This document shows, piece after piece, positions 1 through 8,222 of a stretch of DNA of 49,598 nt (its first letter is position 1; each line of letters opens with the position of its first letter). The stretch comes from Vreelandella rituensis (lineage in GTDB: Bacteria > Pseudomonadota > Gammaproteobacteria > Pseudomonadales > Halomonadaceae): NCBI RefSeq assembly GCF_003336665.1, contig NZ_QPIJ01000033.1:1-49598 (forward strand). The letters are read 5' to 3'. The translations under genes were made by a program, and so were the position numbers. The notes beneath the pieces were generated by a model. It worked only from the letters and a program-made list of their open reading frames with translations, did no database searches and had not been told where the DNA came from.

Positions 1-718
1 GAAACCCGCGTGCGTGGACAGTGCCTTGAGCATCGACGACCGCCCAGGTCGCCGCCGTGTTAATGCCAACATCCACCGCCAGCACCCGGTCAGGGGCGCC
101 TTTGGCGGGCTTGGGTGGATCAAACTGTTCGGGCAACGAGAGTAGCCATTGTCGACCGTTAGTGGTCAGTAGCGGGGATTTGGCCTTGCCTTTCCCCCGG
201 AACCGGCATGTTCCCTTGAGCCGAAATCCCATCCAGGCCCAATCATTATGCTGTCGCACCTTGATAAAGGCATGGCTGGCATCGGCATTGATCCTGGCGC
301 ACTGGCTCCCGTAAAGGCTCGGAAAGGTCTTGGTGCTGGATGTCAGGCGCGGTGGTTTGGCGTGCAGGTGTTTACGATCACCGCTGCGTCACGCCTCAAA
401 CCGTGTCACGAAGGAGCGGACTTGACCAACCGCATCCATGATAGCGACACGGCGAAGGTACGATGGAAACTTGTAGTCGCGTTTAGCAAAGTACGTGTAG
501 CGTACCTGTGGTCGTTTTTGGGTGGGATGTATCAGCCGTTCTATTACCTCGACCACCGCGTTCCCTTAGCAGACGCCGACCTGCGGCCAGTGCGTATACG
601 CCACGGTCATGAGATCGCGCACCAATCGCCGATACAGCACCAGCGTATCCGTCAGAGCGGTCTGTTGGTCGGCACTGGTGACATGTAGCGCCAGGGAGTC
701 GGAACGGATGATCGGCAT
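1..718 (-). pseudogene. Decayed TnpB-like (IS200/IS605 group) gene, 3' part cut by window edge
   Basis: Reading the minus strand from an ATG at 718 gives one continuous frame to the window edge, broken by TAA at 566-568 and TGA at 389-391. The frame contains VLAVDVGINTAATWAVVD near the edge, the first RuvC aspartate region of TnpB proteins. Its N-terminal half matches, piece by piece, the broken gene at 24664-25997 (both have ERLIHPT, YKFPSYLRR and AKPPR). At the TGA the other copy has a tryptophan, so TGG to TGA is the likely lesion. The RuvC glutamate, the last aspartate and the C-terminus lie outside the window. No tnpA was seen. Call: dead copy of a mobile-element accessory nuclease. Family is clear; the exact subgroup is inferred from the second copy. 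Confidence 0.8.
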
Positions 719-925
719 AAGAAAACTATATATCCAACCAGTGATAAGAACAAGCAAGGCTGACACCTTGCCCTGCCTTAACTGTCGATTCTTTGAATGA
801 ATCGAATCGCAGAATGCGGCAGGATTTTGTTCAAAAGGGTTCAGGAAGGATGGCATGAAGGCGGAAATTTGCAAAACCACTCGGCGCTTGCACGCTACGA
901 CATCATGCTTGAGTGGGGTTTGCGC

Positions 926-1561
926 ATGAACGTACTGCTTATCTTGGGCCACCCGCGTGTCGAGAGTCTGTGCGGCGCCCTGGCGGATGCTTACAGTGAA
1001 GGCGCTCGGGCGGCGGGGGTGGAGTTGCGCCGCCTGGACCTTGCCGAACTTGATTTCGACCCGAATGTGCATACGCCCTCACCCAACCAGCAACCGTTGG
1101 AAACCGACCTGAGCCGGGCGCGGGAGCTGGTGGAGTAGGCGGAGCATCTGGTGTTCGTCTATCCCACTTGGTGGGGCGGGGCTCCCGCGCTGCTCAAGGG
1201 CTTTCTGGAACGCATCATGCTGCCTGGGTTCGCGTTCATTCCCTGTGAAGGCGGGATCGGTTACGAAGGGCTGCTGAAAGGGCGTTCAGCGCAGCTGATC
1301 ACCACCATGGATACGCCTCCCTTGATCTACAAGCTGCTTTATCGCCAGCCGGGAAGAAATGCCTTGGCGAAGGCGACCTTGGGTTTTTGCGGGATTCGTC
1401 CGGTGCGCTACCTAGCCTGCGGGCCGGTCAAGGATTCCACAGCCCGACAGCGTCAGGCATGGCTGGCACGGGCCAAGTTCCAGGGGCGCCAATTGGAACG
1501 TGGCCGTATTTCCTCTTTCGAGTGGCTGCAACTTGACATCCTCCCCCACCTTCAGCGCTGA
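926..1561 (+). pseudogene. NAD(P)H oxidoreductase (flavodoxin-like fold), interrupted by an in-frame amber stop
   Basis: From ATG 926 (GGGG about 8 bases upstream) the frame encodes MNVLLILGHPRVESLCGALA, then after a stop at 1136-1138 continues in the same frame with AEHLVFVYPTWWGGAPALLK. This is the FMN-binding core of the MdaB/KefF/NQO1-like NAD(P)H dehydrogenase family (FVYPTWWGG and LKGFLERIMLPGFAF). The stop is TAG between VE and AEHL, where a tryptophan is expected, so a single TGG to TAG change explains it. Without the stop the product would be about 211 residues, normal for the family. The last roughly ten residues, from base 1533, are encoded by the right end of the neighbouring insertion sequence. 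The product would be a soluble flavoprotein reducing quinones or similar acceptors. It is probably inactive now unless the stop is read through or is a sequencing error. Confidence 0.75.
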
Positions 1562-1700
1562 CGCGCTTGCGGAAGGGGATTCCCAGGTCGTCGCCTTCCT
1601 GGTTCCTGCTTCGCTGTCCGTCGCCTCAATGCCTTGGCATTGCCGGTCTTACACAAACTCCACAGGCGTACATTCCCGAGTGCCCCTCGGTATTACTTCA
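1533..1700 (-). ncRNA. Probable omega-RNA (right-end RNA) region of the IS1341-type element
   Basis: In characterised TnpB elements the guide RNA overlaps the 3' end of tnpB and extends to the element's right end. Its last bases come from flanking DNA and act as the guide. Here the matching region runs from the tnpB stop (1698) to the boundary at 1533. It has a terminal hairpin at 1554-1567 and an extended imperfect stem formed by the C-rich run after 1541 and the GGAAGGGG around 1571-1578. If the model holds, the guide would come from the oxidoreductase sequence just below 1533. Position and structure are inferred from the family. No transcript start can be read from the sequence. Confidence 0.45.
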
Positions 1701-2810
1701 ACGCTCAGTACCGGCTAACAGCGCGGTGCCGGCTTGCAGGATGTTACGTGCTGCATTGAGGTCTCGATCAATGCCTTGGGTGCCGCAGCCGGGACAGTCC
1801 CAGGTGCGAACATCGAGCGACAGGGATTCCAGTACAAAGCCGCAGCCATGGCAGCGCTTCGAGCTGGGATACCAGCGGCCAATCTGGACGAACTGACGCC
1901 CCGCCCAGGCAGACTTGTACTCAAGCTGGCGCACCAGCTCGCCCCAGCCCACATCGCTGATGGCTTTCGACAGCGACCGATTCTTGACCATGTTTTTCAC
2001 CGCGAGGCTTTCAGCACAGATCACTTGGTTCTCGTTGACGATCTGCCGGGTGAGTTTATGAAGGTGGTCAAGCCGGGCATCGGCGATTTTTGCGTGGCGC
2101 CTGGCCACGATACGCCGCGCCTTGGCGCGGTTATTGGAGCCTTTTTTCTTCCGCGATAGCTGGCGCTGTGCCCGCGCCAGCTTACGTGCGTGACGCGCCG
2201 TATGGCGGGGGTTGTTGACGCGCCTTTCATCGCTGGTGACAAACAGGTCTTTCAAGCCAAGATCGATACCCACCATCTTCGGCACCACGCCGAGCGATAG
2301 GGTGTCGACCTGGCACAGGCAGCTAATGAAGTAGCGACCGGCGCGATCTCTGGATACCGTGACGGTGCTGGGGGCTGACGGAAGCTCGCGGCTCCAGCGG
2401 ATATTGAGGGGTTCCTTGCACTTGGCCAGCGTGACCTGGCCGTTACGATACACAAACGCCGAACTGGCAAAGGTGGCGGACTGTCGCTGCTTCTTTGACT
2501 TGAAACGCGGGTACCGAGCGCGCTTGGCAAAGAAGTGCTTGAACGCGGTTTGCTGATGGCGCAGGCATTGCTGCAAGGGCACCGAACTGACCTCGGCCAG
2601 GAACGCGGTGTCAGGCTGTTTTTTCAGTTGCGTCAGGAAGGCGCTGGCATCGTTGTAGCCGACTTTCTCTTTGCGCTCGTAAAACGCATCGGTGCGATGT
2701 CGCAGCACCGCGTTCCAGACAAACCGCACGCACCCAAACGTCCGCGCCAGCAGGATTTCCTGCTCGGGCGTCGGGTAAAATCGGTACTTGTAGGCGCGTT
2801 CGGTTTGCAT
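1698..2810 (-). CDS. tnpB: TnpB, RNA-guided nuclease of IS200/IS605-type elements (intact)
   Basis: 370 residues, full length for TnpB. The helix-turn-helix-like start RAYKYRFYPTPEQEILLART is followed by the RuvC fold. Catalytic residues are D183 in GIDLGLKDL, E267 in CAESLAVKNM and D350 in GIDRDLNAARN. A complete zinc ribbon is formed by C320/C323 (CHGC) and C339/C342 (CPGC). TnpB proteins cut DNA guided by an RNA made from the element's right end, which helps keep the element after transposition. The ATG at 2810 opens divergently from the prenyltransferase reading frame. The gene shows no stop or frameshift, so this copy is probably functional, though moving the element would need a TnpA supplied elsewhere. 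Confidence 0.93.
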   Translation of the reverse strand: MQTERAYKYRFYPTPEQEILLARTFGCVRFVWNAVLRHRTDAFYERKEKVGYNDASAFLTQLKKQPDTAFLAEVSSVPLQQCLRHQQTAFKHFFAKRARYPRFKSKKQRQSATFASSAFVYRNGQVTLAKCKEPLNIRWSRELPSAPSTVTVSRDRAGRYFISCLCQVDTLSLGVVPKMVGIDLGLKDLFVTSDERRVNNPRHTARHARKLARAQRQLSRKKKGSNNRAKARRIVARRHAKIADARLDHLHKLTRQIVNENQVICAESLAVKNMVKNRSLSKAISDVGWGELVRQLEYKSAWAGRQFVQIGRWYPSSKRCHGCGFVLESLSLDVRTWDCPGCGTQGIDRDLNAARNILQAGTALLAGTER

Positions 2811-3876
2811 GAGTTACATGCGTAGTCCGTGTCCTGTAAGTTTTCAAGTACCAGTGCCAACAAGGCACCCTCGCGGGTGCCGCGCTTGTATCCCCTCCCT
2901 TCGCGCTACGCGACTCAGGAAGAGGTATTACGCGCTTTTTGATAAAGCCGGAGCCTGGCTTAGAGCGCTGCGGCTGCAGTTCTATCCCATGACCTGGGTG
3001 GCTTATGCCATCGGTGCCCTGGCGGCTTCCCCCAGTGGCGATGTGTTCAGCACCGGTATCTTCTGGCTGGGGTATCTTTGTCTGTTCCTGCTGGAGGTGG
3101 CGACGGTACTCACCAATGACGTCATCGACTTGCCCAGCGACCGACAGAACCGCTTTTACAGCACCTTCACGGGCGGCTCGCGGGTGTTGGTGGAAGGGCT
3201 TTTGAGCCAACGTGAACTCAGGACCGGCATCCTCGTGTCGCTACTGGGATTCGTGGCTGCCTCGGCGTGGCTCTTGAGCCAGACGCCGGGATCCGCGGGG
3301 AGCATCACCCTGGTATTGGTGGTGCTGACGATATTGACCCTGGGATATACGGCGGCGCCCTTGAAACTCAGCTATCGCGGCCTGGGCGAATTGGATGTGG
3401 CGGTCACTCACAGTATCGGCGTGCTATTGAGCGGCTATGTGATTTTCGCAGGTGACTGGTACGACGCCTTACCGTGGCTTTTAAGCCTGCCTCTGCTCCT
3501 GGCGATCATGCCTGCCATCACGCTCGCGGGAATACCTGACCTTGAGGCTGATGCGGCGGTTGCCAAGCGCACCCTGGCGGTACGTCTAGGGCGTCGCGGT
3601 GCGCTGGGGCTTGCCTTGGGCTTTACCCTGGCTTCCGCGAGCGTGGCGCTCGTCTGGCATCTGCTGGGCATCGCCGAGGGAGCTTACGGCGGTATTGCCT
3701 ATGTGGTGGTTCCCCATGCCGCCTTGCTGGCCTTCTGGTTATATCGCCAGAGGGGAAAGACCGAGCTTTCGGAAAATAGCAGCGTCTCCTCCCGCATCGA
3801 TGGGTTGATGGGTGTCTCGCTGGGCTACGTCCTGTGGTTCGGGTTGTTTCCGCTGTTTCAGTTGCTCGCTCACTGA
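2809..3876 (+). CDS. UbiA-family membrane prenyltransferase with an IS-derived N-terminus
   Basis: 355 residues. The UbiA fold is shown by the first aspartate motif NDVIDLPSDRQN and the second, GIPDLEADAAVAKRTLAVRLG. These bind the prenyl diphosphate through magnesium, with about eight hydrophobic segments between and after them. Members attach isoprenoid chains to aromatic acceptors (ubiquinone, menaquinone, haem or similar) in the inner membrane. The acceptor cannot be told from sequence. The conserved protein appears to start around ALFDKAGAWLRALRLQF (base 2932 on). The preceding 40 or so residues are read from the left end of the insertion sequence, and no ATG, GTG or TTG lies between that end and the ATG at 2989. 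The native start was therefore probably lost. Translation may begin at 2809 inside the element, or the gene may be crippled. Confidence 0.8.
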   Translation: MSYMRSPCPVSFQVPVPTRHPRGCRACIPSLRATRLRKRYYALFDKAGAWLRALRLQFYPMTWVAYAIGALAASPSGDVFSTGIFWLGYLCLFLLEVATVLTNDVIDLPSDRQNRFYSTFTGGSRVLVEGLLSQRELRTGILVSLLGFVAASAWLLSQTPGSAGSITLVLVVLTILTLGYTAAPLKLSYRGLGELDVAVTHSIGVLLSGYVIFAGDWYDALPWLLSLPLLLAIMPAITLAGIPDLEADAAVAKRTLAVRLGRRGALGLALGFTLASASVALVWHLLGIAEGAYGGIAYVVVPHAALLAFWLYRQRGKTELSENSSVSSRIDGLMGVSLGYVLWFGLFPLFQLLAH

Positions 3877-4001
3877 AAGGTTAGCTGAGGCGTTGGCTGA
3901 TCAAACGCTTGGCCACGCCATTCTGACTACACTTCAGCAGGCAACCGTTATTCCTCAATCCTCAATCCCCAAGAACCCTGAATTGCCGGAGCGTCGCGCC
4001 C

Positions 4002-5189
4002 ATGAACTATCTTGCCTATCGTCATGCCCTTGAAGTTCAGCTAAAAGCCTCGGAATTGCCGTTTCCAGAAGTGGAATTCGACCAGCGCCGTGCCAAGGTA
4101 ATAAGCGCCATGCAGGCCGCTGGGCTGGAGGCGCTGTTAGTGACCGACCCGGCGGATATCTATTACTTGACCGGTTATCACACCTTCGAGGTTTCGGTGC
4201 ATACCTGTCTGGTGTTCTCCGCCAAGCGTTGTGTGCTTCAGGTGCCCTCTATCGAGACTGGCCCGGCCGTGGTCACGGCCAAGGTGGATGAAATCCTCGG
4301 GTATCGCTGGGAAGGCATCGACGAGGTGGTCGAGCCGCTTTACGACGTGCTGGCCCAGTACCATTCCATCGGCATGGACGGCTGGAGTGCCGGGCTACGC
4401 CATGGGGTGATCAGTCAGTTGCAACAGCGCCTGGGCAGTGGGCGCTTCCGGGAAGGCGGCAAGGTGCTGGATGGGGTTCGCGTCGTTAAGACATCGGCGG
4501 AGATCGAATGTCTACGGGAAAGTGCACGCATTACCTCGGCCGGGCTCAAGGCGGCGATCCAGGTGATTCGACCCGGGGTGACGGATAACGACGTGGCGGC
4601 GGAAGGCTCGCGTGCACTGCTGGAAGCCGGGAGCGAGTTCATGAGCCTGCAGCCGATTGTCACCGTTGGGTGGCGTATCAGCATTATTCACGTCAACCAC
4701 AAGCGCCGGGTGATCGAGCCCAATGACCCGGTGTTTCTGGAGTTCGGCTCGGCCTATCAGCGTTACACCGCGCCGATGATGCGTACCGTGGTGGCGGGCC
4801 GGGCAACCCCGGACATGCAGGCGGTGCGCGATGTGTGTCTGCGTTTATTCGAAGTACTGTGCGATGCGATGCGCCCCGGCAATACCTTCGATGACGCGGC
4901 CCGGGCGGCGGATGCCGTTCTGGCGCTATGGAGTGACAAGCTGTTTTTCTCCGGGGTCTACGGTTATGCGGTCGGCGCGCAATTTCCGCCCAGCTGGGTG
5001 GAAGGCACAGGCTTTATCGCCCGGAACCAGATGCGCGAATTCGAACCCGATATGGTCTTTCACCTGCCGTTATGCCTGCGCTGGCCGGGACAATGGGGCA
5101 TCGGTTTAAGCGATACCGTGCAAGTGACCCCGCACGGTGCCGTGCCGCTTACCGATAATGGCTGGCAGCTGGAGGAACGCCTGGATTGA
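4002..5189 (+). CDS. M24-family creatinase/ectoine-hydrolase-like protein lacking metal ligands
   Basis: 395 residues with the two-domain layout of the M24 peptidase/creatinase group: an N-terminal domain (LLVTDPADIYYLTGYHTFEV) and a C-terminal pita-bread domain from about residue 165 (VKTSAEIECLRESARITSAG). In metal-dependent aminopeptidases the motif after the central strand is D-x-G...D. Here it reads FLEFGSAYQRYTAPMMRT, so the aspartates are replaced, as in creatinase and the ectoine hydrolase DoeA, which work without metal. The likely reaction is hydrolysis of a C-N bond in a small guanidino or cyclic amidine-type compound. The substrate is not visible. ATG at 4002 was chosen because the family N-terminus starts there; a clear Shine-Dalgarno sequence is lacking (GGAGCG at 3987). 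No operon partner. Confidence 0.75.
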   Translation: MNYLAYRHALEVQLKASELPFPEVEFDQRRAKVISAMQAAGLEALLVTDPADIYYLTGYHTFEVSVHTCLVFSAKRCVLQVPSIETGPAVVTAKVDEILGYRWEGIDEVVEPLYDVLAQYHSIGMDGWSAGLRHGVISQLQQRLGSGRFREGGKVLDGVRVVKTSAEIECLRESARITSAGLKAAIQVIRPGVTDNDVAAEGSRALLEAGSEFMSLQPIVTVGWRISIIHVNHKRRVIEPNDPVFLEFGSAYQRYTAPMMRTVVAGRATPDMQAVRDVCLRLFEVLCDAMRPGNTFDDAARAADAVLALWSDKLFFSGVYGYAVGAQFPPSWVEGTGFIARNQMREFEPDMVFHLPLCLRWPGQWGIGLSDTVQVTPHGAVPLTDNGWQLEERLD

Positions 5190-5332
5190 CCCATCTGGAT
5201 TGACCCAATAGTCCGCCTTGTATCTGCGAGAGTGGCTGTCTACGTTGAAGTGACGGCGATGCTGGTAACGGTTTAACCACTGTCGTGGAAACAGGAGCAA
5301 TTACAGGAGACGTGACACAGGAGGCGTGGGTC

Positions 5333-7483
5333 ATGGCAAAGAATCCGCATACCAACCCGAACAGTGACGGGCCGCACGATACAGACTTCACCACCGACGA
5401 ATCGAGCAAATCGGATAACCTGGAACATTACCGCAGCGATGCCGAAGGGCACGATCTGCGCACCAACCAGGGGATGCGAATCTCGGACAACCACAACTCG
5501 CTGAAAGCTGGAGAGCGTGGTCCCACCTTGCTCGAAGATTTCGTCTTCCGCGAAAAGCTCAACCATTTCGACAATGAACGTATTCCCGAGCGCATCGTGC
5601 ATGCGCGTGGGGCGGCGGCACATGGCTATTTCCAGCCGTATGAAAATGCTACCCAGTACTCCAAGGCGGGGCTGTTCAAGGACCCCGACAAGAAAACCCC
5701 GGTATTCGTGCGTTTTTCCACGGTGCAAGGCTCACGCGGCTCCAACGACACCGTGCGCGATGTACGCGGCTTTGCCACCAAGTTCTACACCGACGAGGGC
5801 AACTGGGACCTGGTCGGTAACAACATGCCGGTGTTCTTCATCCAGGATGCGATCAAGTTTCCGGATTTCGTGCATGCGGTAAAGCCCGAGCCGCATAACG
5901 AGATTCCCATGGGACAGTCGGCCCACGATACCTTCTGGGATTTCGTGTCCTTGATGCCGGAAGCCACCCATATGGTGCTGTGGACCATGTCGGATCGGGC
6001 CTTTCCACGGCACTACCGCAACATGGAAGGCTTCGGTGTGCACACCTTCCGGCTGATCGATAGGCAAGGCAAGTCGCGTTTCGTCAAGTTCCACTGGAAA
6101 CCGGTGGCCGGCATCTGCTCGTTGATCTGGGACGAAGCCCAGAAACTCTGGGGACGTGACCCGGACTTCAACCGCCGTATGATGTGGGATGACATCGAGA
6201 ACGGCGATTTTCTCGAATACGAGCTGGGCATCCAGGTAGTGGAAGAGGAGGACGAGCATCGCTTCGACTTCGATATTCTCGATCCCACCAAGATCATTCC
6301 CGAAGAGCAGGTGCCGGTGACGCTGATCGGCAAGATGGTACTCAACCGCAACCCGGACAACTTCTTTGCCGAGACCGAGCAGGTGGCGTTCAATCCCGCT
6401 CATGTGGTACCGGGAATCGACTTCAGTAACGACCCCTTGCTGCAAGGGCGGTTGTTTTCGTACACCGATACACAGATGCTGCGCCTGGGCGGGCCGAATT
6501 TTCACGAAATTCCGATTAACCAGCCGGTATGTCCGTTCCACAACAATCAGCGCGATTCGATGCACCGTCAGACCATCAACAAAGGTCAGGCGTCCTACGA
6601 GCCGAACTCCATCGATGGCGGCTGGCCGAGTGAAACCCCACCGGCCGAGGAAAGTGGCGGTTTTGAAACCCATTACGAGCGTATAGACGCCCATAAGGTG
6701 CGGGGTCGCAGCGATTCCTTCGGTGACCATTATTCTCAGGCCACGCTGTTCTGGAACAGCCAGTCGGACGTGGAGAAGGAGCACATCATCGCCGCTTATG
6801 CCTTCGAGCTTTCCAAGGTGCAGCGGCCCTGGATTTGTGAGCGAGTGATCAAGGAGATCCTGCCCAACATCGACTTGGAGCTGGCGCGTCGTGTCGGGGA
6901 GATGCACGGCATCGAAGCCCCGGCCCAGAAACCTGCTTCGGCGGATGAGCTGGGCCATAGCGCGCAGACCTATTCCGAGGCGCTGAGCCTGATGGCGCGC
7001 CTGCCGGGCCACATCGCCATGCGCAAGGTCGCGGTGCTGGTGGCCGATGGCGTGGATGCCGCCCAGCTGGACGAGATCAAGACCCGGCTTGAGGGCGAAG
7101 GAGCTCAAGCGATGCTCATCGCGCCAAGCATGGCGCCCGTCAAGGCAAACGATGGCCGAATGGTGTCCCCCGACGCCATGCTTAACGGTCAGCCTTCGGT
7201 AACCATGGATGCGGTTATCGTGGCCGATGGGCAACAGAGCATCGATACCCTGGCGCAATCCGGCCAAGGGCGCTATTACCTCCAGGAGGCTTACAAGCAC
7301 CTGAAAGTGATTGTCGCCATCGGGGAAGGAAAACGTCTTCTGGAGACCGCCGAAATACCCGTGCCGGAAGAGGGGGTGATAAGTGGCGCTACGCTGCAGG
7401 ACGTCTTCGCTGATTTTTGTGAAGTGTTGGGCAAGCACCGGGTCTGGACACGCGATTCCAAGGCAAACATGATGTCCGCATGA
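5333..7483 (+). CDS. katE: Large-subunit catalase HPII
   Basis: 716 residues, the long catalase clade. The haem core is seen as distal His90 in [14 protein letters not shown], the distal Asn in [14 protein letters not shown] (about residue 163) and proximal Tyr377 in [15 protein letters not shown]. After about residue 560 there is a C-terminal class I glutamine-amidotransferase/DJ-1-like domain ([20 protein letters not shown]), typical of HPII and of unknown function. It converts hydrogen peroxide to water and oxygen in the cytoplasm. ATG 5333 was chosen over an in-frame upstream codon at 5285 because CAGGAGG lies at 5319-5325. No OxyR- or sigma-S-specific site could be recognised upstream. 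Monocistronic. Confidence 0.96.
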   Translation: MAKNPHTNPNSDGPHDTDFTTDESSKSDNLEHYRSDAEGHDLRTNQGMRISDNHNSLKAGERGPTLLEDFVFREKLNHFDNERIPERIVHARGAAAHGYFQPYENATQYSKAGLFKDPDKKTPVFVRFSTVQGSRGSNDTVRDVRGFATKFYTDEGNWDLVGNNMPVFFIQDAIKFPDFVHAVKPEPHNEIPMGQSAHDTFWDFVSLMPEATHMVLWTMSDRAFPRHYRNMEGFGVHTFRLIDRQGKSRFVKFHWKPVAGICSLIWDEAQKLWGRDPDFNRRMMWDDIENGDFLEYELGIQVVEEEDEHRFDFDILDPTKIIPEEQVPVTLIGKMVLNRNPDNFFAETEQVAFNPAHVVPGIDFSNDPLLQGRLFSYTDTQMLRLGGPNFHEIPINQPVCPFHNNQRDSMHRQTINKGQASYEPNSIDGGWPSETPPAEESGGFETHYERIDAHKVRGRSDSFGDHYSQATLFWNSQSDVEKEHIIAAYAFELSKVQRPWICERVIKEILPNIDLELARRVGEMHGIEAPAQKPASADELGHSAQTYSEALSLMARLPGHIAMRKVAVLVADGVDAAQLDEIKTRLEGEGAQAMLIAPSMAPVKANDGRMVSPDAMLNGQPSVTMDAVIVADGQQSIDTLAQSGQGRYYLQEAYKHLKVIVAIGEGKRLLETAEIPVPEEGVISGATLQDVFADFCEVLGKHRVWTRDSKANMMSA

Positions 7484-7589
7484 TAGTTAGCTGAAAAATA
7501 GATTCGTAGATCCCGACGTCTCGTGATTTTCTTATCCGGGTCATAACCCTTGAGAGAACCGCGGGACGTCTCTTTGACAAGGAAATCGG

Positions 7590-8063
7590 ATGACCCCTGC
7601 GATTTACAGCGCCAGACAGGCCGGAATGGCGTACCAGGTGCATGAATATAGTCACGAGCCGGGCGCCACGCTGTCGTATGGCTTTGAAGCGGCCCAGAAA
7701 CTCGGCGTATTACCGGAGCGCGTGTTCAAGACCCTGGTGGTGAAGCTCGATGGCAAGGTGCTCGCCATTGGGGTTGTGCCGGTGACCGCGCAGCTTGGCA
7801 TGAAACGAATCGCCAAGGCGGCGGGAGCGAAAAAGGCGGCCATGGCCGAACCGGACGAGGTGGAGCGCGCCACCGGCTACGTACTGGGCGGGGTCAGCCC
7901 GTTGGGTCAGAAAAAGCGCTTGGCCACCTTCATCGATACCTCGGCCCAGGCCCAGGCAAGCATCTATGTGAGTGCGGGGCGTCGTGGATTGGAAATCGAA
8001 CTGAGCCCGGAAGGCCTGGCCGGCCTGACCCAAGGGCGATTCGCGCCCCTGACCCAGGCGTGA
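7590..8063 (+). CDS. ybaK: YbaK/EbsC-family Cys-tRNA(Pro) deacylase
   Basis: 157 residues covering the whole YbaK domain. The lysine-containing strand FKTLVVKLDGKVLAIGVVPV and the GYVLGGVSPLGQKKRLATFI segment are diagnostic. The E. coli enzyme hydrolyses cysteine mischarged onto tRNA(Pro) by prolyl-tRNA synthetase, acting in trans in the cytoplasm. A good Shine-Dalgarno AAGGAAA lies at 7580-7586, before ATG 7590. The gene stands alone between katE and dbpA, about 100 bases from the former. The family assignment is firm. Activity on Cys-tRNA(Pro) is taken from the characterised relatives. Confidence 0.93.
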   Translation: MTPAIYSARQAGMAYQVHEYSHEPGATLSYGFEAAQKLGVLPERVFKTLVVKLDGKVLAIGVVPVTAQLGMKRIAKAAGAKKAAMAEPDEVERATGYVLGGVSPLGQKKRLATFIDTSAQAQASIYVSAGRRGLEIELSPEGLAGLTQGRFAPLTQA

Positions 8064-8222
8064 TGGCGAGCATCAGGATGGGCTGACTTATACCGCTAGA
8101 AAGGGCAGCGTAGAGCGGTTTCTGGTATGGTGCCGGAAGTTGACAGGCGCGGGTTGCCGTCCTGGGTCGCTGGCGCTGCCGGCGTTTGTTTTTTTATCTT
8201 ATGGCTTTTGCAGGTTGTCGTT

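Larger units (their letters stand above)
1533..2925 (-). mobile_element. IS1341-type insertion sequence (IS200/IS605 group, tnpB only)
   Basis: The element contains one gene, tnpB, on the minus strand and no Y1 transposase. The right end, read on the plus strand, starts TTGACATCCTCCCCC at 1533. This is the usual terminal pattern of IS1341-type elements (GGGGAGGATGTCAA on the tnpB strand), followed by a hairpin AGCGC-tgac-GCGCT at 1554-1567. The left side has a perfect 7-bp hairpin GGCACCC-tcgc-GGGTGCC at 2864-2881 and a second imperfect one at 2892-2925. I place the left boundary near 2925, but it could be a few tens of bases off. No target duplication is expected for this group. The element sits between, and runs into, the oxidoreductase and prenyltransferase genes. 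Confidence 0.7.

Noticed and set aside
57..688. Plus-strand open frames in the first 700 bases
   Set aside because: They lie opposite the decayed TnpB-like gene, whose minus-strand translation is clearly homologous to a second copy.
5732..7438. Long minus-strand open frame (568 codons) opposite katE
   Set aside because: It is the antisense shadow of a strongly conserved catalase gene; its translation has no family features.
7515..7575. Repeated GACGTCTC between katE and ybaK, considered as a regulator site
   Set aside because: Two 8-base copies only, no symmetry and no known match.
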